A DNA stretch of 64,000 nucleotides from UBA4459 sp963776205 (GTDB taxonomy: Bacteria > Bacteroidota > Bacteroidia > Bacteroidales > F082), in contig CAVZLR010000002.1 of NCBI GenBank assembly GCA_963776205.1, positions 682,001 to 746,000 on the forward strand, given 5' to 3'. This document shows, in pieces, positions 60,801-64,000 of this stretch. The translations under genes were made by a program, and so were the position numbers. The stretch's first letter is position 1; the number at the start of each line of letters is the position of its first letter. Below the pieces are notes generated by a model. That model did no database searches, was not told where the DNA came from, and was given only the letters and a program-made list of their open reading frames with translations.

Positions 60801-63800
60801 GCATACCAGCCATCTCCGGCAGGTATTGGGAATGCGCCACTGCTTCCATTATCTGTATGGAACCAGCCATCTCCATTGGTTATGCTTGACCATCCTGTTG
60901 GTGGAAAATCATTGTCCTCATCAAAGCCTTCATTCTCCATGAATACATAATATGGTGACTTCCATGTGGCTATCGATGTTAATGGATCTACTTCCAGTTT
61001 ACGTGCAGGATACATTAACTCCTGTAACACTACATTCTCTTCGTAGTCGTCATAGATCCAGATGTTGTTATGTACGTAATCAATATAACCTGTTTTGGTT
61101 ACTACCAGGTCGTATGTTCCATTAATTACGCTATCAAATACAATCACCCCGGTCTCGTCTGTAGTAGCTGTTAACTCCTGGAACGGATAGTTCTGGCCTG
61201 TTAACATCACTTCTGCGCCTTCCGGTGACAGATCATCACACTGACTTACATTGATCGTTACAACATTGTCTAATAAATGCGCTACAATCTCTGAATAGGT
61301 TATAACTGATACATCGTCATTGTCATAAGTTGCGGTTACACCATAAGCATAGAAACCTGCATCCAAATCTTCCCAGTCTGTATCATTGTACATCTGTGAT
61401 GTCAATGCTGGCTCTATCAAGGTATGGGTGCCGTCTTCTGCATAAATGCCTCCGTCAGGATCTATGTCACTTACGCGGTATAACTGGTAAGTAGCCAGAT
61501 CGCGATCAGGATTTTCAACGATGACTGGTGAATATTTTGCTTCGCCCTGGAATCCAGGTACACCATTCGGTGCTGTGGAAGCCATATATAGTTCTGGTGA
61601 TAATTTACCAGGCCTGATCAGCTGCTCAGCTGATGCTGCCATGACATTGTCGCCAGGTCCGCTTACAATAGCACGCATCATGAAATCATTGTAGGCTGAT
61701 ACCATCCACTCGCCAGTAACATGTTTTACATAAGAACGATATACGGTCGGTGCATCTAAGTCTACTCCGATGGGTGCTGCTGCTGGTGCATCGAGTACCT
61801 GACGGTAGGCAATGTAGAAATCGCCTTCATCAAAAGTGACATCAAATTCAACTCCTACCCAGCCCATATCGGCTGTTGTTGTTAATGAATCCAGTATGGT
61901 TCCAGGCATGCCGCCAGGACCATCATCGTCCAACACCACAAACTCTACATCACCGGTTCCCATTCCTACATACATCCATGCAGCTTCTACGGTGGCAGGA
62001 TAGCCTGCAGGGGTGAACTTAACAGCTGACATGCCGCCGGCGCCTACCCATGAGTAGAAATCTTCGGCTGTGCCATCGTCATATGAGATCATATATGGGC
62101 CCATCGGTAATGACCAGGTTACCATACATTCAGTATCTTCTTCATTTGGATCGGCTTCTACCCAGGCTACCGGGTAAGGCTCCTCGCATAAGTCAAAGTC
62201 AACGTCTTCTGCCGGTAATTGATAATCTTCTATATAATCATCATCAGGTTGGTATCCCAATTTAAAGGCTTCAACAAAGTAATCTTCATCAGGATTTACA
62301 TATAGCATATAGGTACCGTCTTCTGCTGTTTCTGTCATAAATTCATTCTCCAGGTCTTTTGTATCAACATAAGCTGTTACCATTGCATTTCCTAAGGGTT
62401 GGCCCGTGTTACAATCACGTACCGTTCCTGAAATAGTCGTGGGTTCAACTACATACATCCAGTTATCAACGGAATGAATTTGTTCTCTTGAGGCAGGTGG
62501 TGCATCAGGTTCATTTGTTAATATGAATAACTCCTGGTAGTAATCTCCTTCTTCGAAACCAAATGATGAATAGGTTAATACAACATCTATTGTTTCACCG
62601 GCTCCTAAAGTACCACTTTCAGGCATAACTGAAATTATAAATACCGGTACTGATGTATATAATTGCCCGGCTGTTATATTCGCTGGGCCACTTGGACCTG
62701 TCGGGGCAGTCCATACAACAGAACCACCACAATCAAGAACCTCATACCAATTTTCATATGGCCATGGATTACCATTTAAGTTATAGGTAGTCGTTATCAT
62801 TTGACCATTACTTACGGTGAACGGAAAGTCAGTTGGTCCAGTTCCCGTACCTGCAGCTCCACTAATAACTGTTGTGCCATTCAGCGCTAAATCAATGGTT
62901 GAACCATTCCAGCCATCGCCAAATGTATCATATAATCTTAAAATATAATCGCATTCTGATGGTGAATTACCACCTATGTAATCAGGGAATTCATAGTACA
63001 ACACGCCTTCAGATGCACAGTTTTCCAATTCAATGGTAACTTCCTGCATTTGATCTGTCCATTGTGTGTTCTCTGCATAGTTATCCCAGCATAATTCAGG
63101 TTCGTACCATTCTACGGTTTCAGGGCCTGCAATTGGACCATCACCTTCTAAGTAGACAGGCTGAACGGTATATTCGTATGTGCCGAATCCTGGTAACATG
63201 TCTACGTACGAACTGTTATTGGTAGTTGTTAAAGGTGCGCCATCTCTTTTAATTAAGAAATATTCGAAAGTAACTTCGCGGAATTGATCCCACATCAATG
63301 TAACTTCACCTGTTACAGCGTCTGTCAATTCAGCTGTGAAACCAGTTACCTCCGGTAATGGATCACCAGCAATGGTCATCGTTACAGGAACTGTGATTTC
63401 ACCCACAAATGGATTTGTCGATACAACAATATCAGCTGTATAAACTTCGCCTGCAACAGTTCCTGATGCATCGAAATTAACGCCAATATTAAATGTACCA
63501 CCTCCCGGGGCTACGAATCCTGAATAATCGCTTAAGGTTAACCAACCTTCAACGCCGCCACCACCACCTTGGCCTGGCATATCTGCTGCTGTTGGATAAA
63601 TACTTGGGCTTGAACTTAAAATAGTAGAAGCACCAGTAGAACGGTCAACAACCCTTACTTCACTTTGGTAGCTTGTAAAATTGAAAGCCGCCATAACAAC
63701 TTCGCCTAATCCCCAGTCGTAGAACATGGTTTGTCCATAGTTAGGATCGAAACCAACGGAACCAATAACTGTAGTTGCTCCTGTATATTTATCAACAGAG

Positions 63801-64000
63801 TAAAAATTATTATCAATCAGATCGTATGACCATAAGTCTCCATTTGCATCACAAGCCAGTGCAATTTGTAATCCTGAGCCTCCCATGTTTCCTAAGAAAA
63901 CTGCTGTCATTCCACTAGGATCAATTGCATATAGAGCATCATCCGCTCCAATTGCATAAAAAATGCCTGATGTTGGATCAACAGTCATATCTGTGAAACC
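57809..64000 (-). CDS. giant T9SS adhesin-like protein, internal and C-terminal part, cut by window edge
   Basis: At least 2,060 residues, 5' end beyond the window; the ATG at 63988 is internal because GFTD precedes it in frame. Domain order from its N-terminal side: beta-propeller-like segment (VDPTSGIFYAIG, DSYDLIDNNFYS-like repeats), Ig/ASH-like domain, fibronectin-III-like domains (PLPEVTGFTAELTDAVTGEV), carboxypeptidase-regulatory domain (TISGTVRDCNTGQPLGNAMV), two cleaved-adhesin/choice-of-anchor-J domains (FDEDNDFPPTGWSSITNGDG and FCEDFAQGYDFNGWMPLGDN), and a second propeller. It is markedly acidic and poor in lysine, with higher GC than its neighbours. A surface adhesin or extracellular matrix protein is likely. 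The frame ends at 57809 through a frameshift; the sorting domain is in 57468-57797. Confidence 0.85.
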   Translation of the reverse strand, partial: GFTDMTVDPTSGIFYAIGADDALYAIDPSGMTAVFLGNMGGSGLQIALACDANGDLWSYDLIDNNFYSVDKYTGATTVIGSVGFDPNYGQTMFYDWGLGEVVMAAFNFTSYQSEVRVVDRSTGASTILSSSPSIYPTAADMPGQGGGGGVEGWLTLSDYSGFVAPGGGTFNIGVNFDASGTVAGEVYTADIVVSTNPFVGEITVPVTMTIAGDPLPEVTGFTAELTDAVTGEVTLMWDQFREVTFEYFLIKRDGAPLTTTNNSSYVDMLPGFGTYEYTVQPVYLEGDGPIAGPETVEWYEPELCWDNYAENTQWTDQMQEVTIELENCASEGVLYYEFPDYIGGNSPSECDYILRLYDTFGDGWNGSTIDLALNGTTVISGAAGTGTGPTDFPFTVSNGQMITTTYNLNGNPWPYENWYEVLDCGGSVVWTAPTGPSGPANITAGQLYTSVPVFIISVMPESGTLGAGETIDVVLTYSSFGFEEGDYYQELFILTNEPDAPPASREQIHSVDNWMYVVEPTTISGTVRDCNTGQPLGNAMVTAYVDTKDLENEFMTETAEDGTYMLYVNPDEDYFVEAFKLGYQPDDDYIEDYQLPAEDVDFDLCEEPYPVAWVEADPNEEDTECMVTWSLPMGPYMISYDDGTAEDFYSWVGAGGMSAVKFTPAGYPATVEAAWMYVGMGTGDVEFVVLDDDGPGGMPGTILDSLTTTADMGWVGVEFDVTFDEGDFYIAYRQVLDAPAAAPIGVDLDAPTVYRSYVKHVTGEWMVSAYNDFMMRAIVSGPGDNVMAASAEQLIRPGKLSPELYMASTAPNGVPGFQGEAKYSPVIVENPDRDLATYQLYRVSDIDPDGGIYAEDGTHTLIEPALTSQMYNDTDWEDLDAGFYAYGVTATYDNDDVSVITYSEIVAHLLDNVVTINVSQCDDLSPEGAEVMLTGQNYPFQELTATTDETGVIVFDSVINGTYDLVVTKTGYIDYVHNNIWIYDDYEENVVLQELMYPARKLEVDPLTSIATWKSPYYVFMENEGFDEDNDFPPTGWSSITNGDGWFHTDNGSSGAFPIPAGDGWYACSNDDANIDNDGSNDYLIMPALDLSMTDGFLLQFDAYFTGAFSQSGYVEYSLNGGASWTVAFTLPGAASWTTYQVDLDMVAGNESVTLAFHSDDNGFWASGMAVDNVMAYYGKEPIGYYVYLDGGFVAETAADVTTYQYQNLTYGQTYEASVKALFSCGVSDPIFYIFTSSYLYPPRNLMDEYVYGTNEIPVMWNPPMTVSGPAMDRSLIEKSTAPTVHAETNPNGAGTTSSPGRELWDIQYSFDMDGPSGLTGLAGAECDGEFIYATAWASNNIVKFDVDGNFIETFTIPGVSGLRDLAFDGTYMYGAAASTTVYKMDFTAQTLVSSFTAPTAVRAIAYDSDADGFWGNNWDTDLTLFDESGATLDVITGPPSMYGAAYDNFTSGGPYLWVFTGTTTGGGCQVEQMEIATGLLTGVSQSVSGDFGDYIAGGLYITEDLVSGTRTLGGTAQGTPDLAFGYEIGPYGGSGGGDVPDGLLSFNLYESGGFIANVPYNGEGTEDWILYVDNNLLPGCYTYDVTAVYDLTDFGFPGEIGESAAEGPHEVCIVWGLDLPFCEDFAQGYDFNGWMPLGDNWTINSQVGNDAPSAQWNWDPDPGTPYMSTLTSPPMNADMLTEGRIWVDFDLALNNRNATGDEMMKVEVYNGSGWYTVATFDNADGSFAFTANHVEITNYALDGAFMVRFNATGANSFDVIAWNIDNVCLYRTCDAPFNLSGEYVWNATDDFGAEVCWEAEVEEFVSQWFYYDDESIEYVWGSTGDWDADVAIKVDAADLADFEGAAVTQYRAFVDSRLLGVGTVSVKVLQGDNPDPSTPLYVEDVTDQFVTGDDWNDFIFSEAVMIDHTEPLWICMYYTGPANTYGPGITLDMGTYDPNGDLYWDAGAWTTLAVGSGINNRAWLMRGFVTTDYGATVAIGGNVDPLPVTPGLTTAATLSTTDATLTQVGMSCRKRAGTLQCIQEMEGADGTTVLGTVMAEAGVTEYCYFDAELIFSQITAIK

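Overview
The window looks like a chromosomal segment of a Bacteroidota bacterium, probably class Bacteroidia (inference). The support is: repeated type IX secretion (T9SS) C-terminal sorting domains; proteins of DUF5686 and DUF4296 type; a carboxypeptidase-like-domain TonB receptor; many SGL/lipobox lipoproteins; and TAnnTTTG-type -7 promoter boxes, usually without clear Shine-Dalgarno sites. The genome is AT-rich. There are no rRNA genes, CRISPR arrays, prophage genes or transposases. One initiator tRNA is present.

Layout. (1) 1-3.8 kb: a respiratory locus with a Tat-exported molybdopterin oxidoreductase (5' end only), reading away from a Tat Rieske protein and a cytochrome b fused to a 12-heme cytochrome c. 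The divergent control region carries two ATGAT-N4-ATCAT operators. (2) 3.9-13.7 kb: lipoprotein, small membrane protein, then secreted T9SS proteins. Two tandem VCBS/ASPIC-UnbV paralogues and a deleted third copy are each preceded by the same 110-bp palindromic repeat. A beta-helix protein and a propeller/LRR protein share a duplicated promoter. (3) 13.9-29.4 kb: housekeeping and envelope genes, including an ECF-like membrane protein with mobA, an M48 protease, queA, a sulfide:quinone reductase with an unlisted 54-residue small protein, pssA, lptB, kdsD, recQ and deoC. (4) 29.4-33.4 kb: initiator tRNA, era, der, an S4 protein and a secreted nuclease/phosphatase-like lipoprotein. (5) 33.4-42 kb: pyrC, a glycosyltransferase and an operon of lamin-tail protein, TonB receptor and T9SS endonuclease, plausibly for extracellular DNA use. 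(6) 42-57.4 kb: mfd, class III fbp, a four-helix-bundle (IVS-type) element, aspartate kinase, a phosphofructokinase with pyrophosphate-type residues, an MMPL/RND transporter, rfbA, a polyprenyl synthase and an ABC-F protein. (7) 57.4-64 kb: the C-terminal 2,100 or so residues of a giant acidic T9SS adhesin-like protein that runs off the right edge.

A theme runs through the window: about ten otherwise good genes are broken by single-base frameshifts or one stop codon, including rfbA and the TonB receptor. The density suggests uncorrected indel errors in the assembly more than biological decay, although a few remnants (4.6-4.8 kb, 50.7-51.0 kb) are real gene relics. Affected genes are entered as their visible fragments, with the proposed join described.
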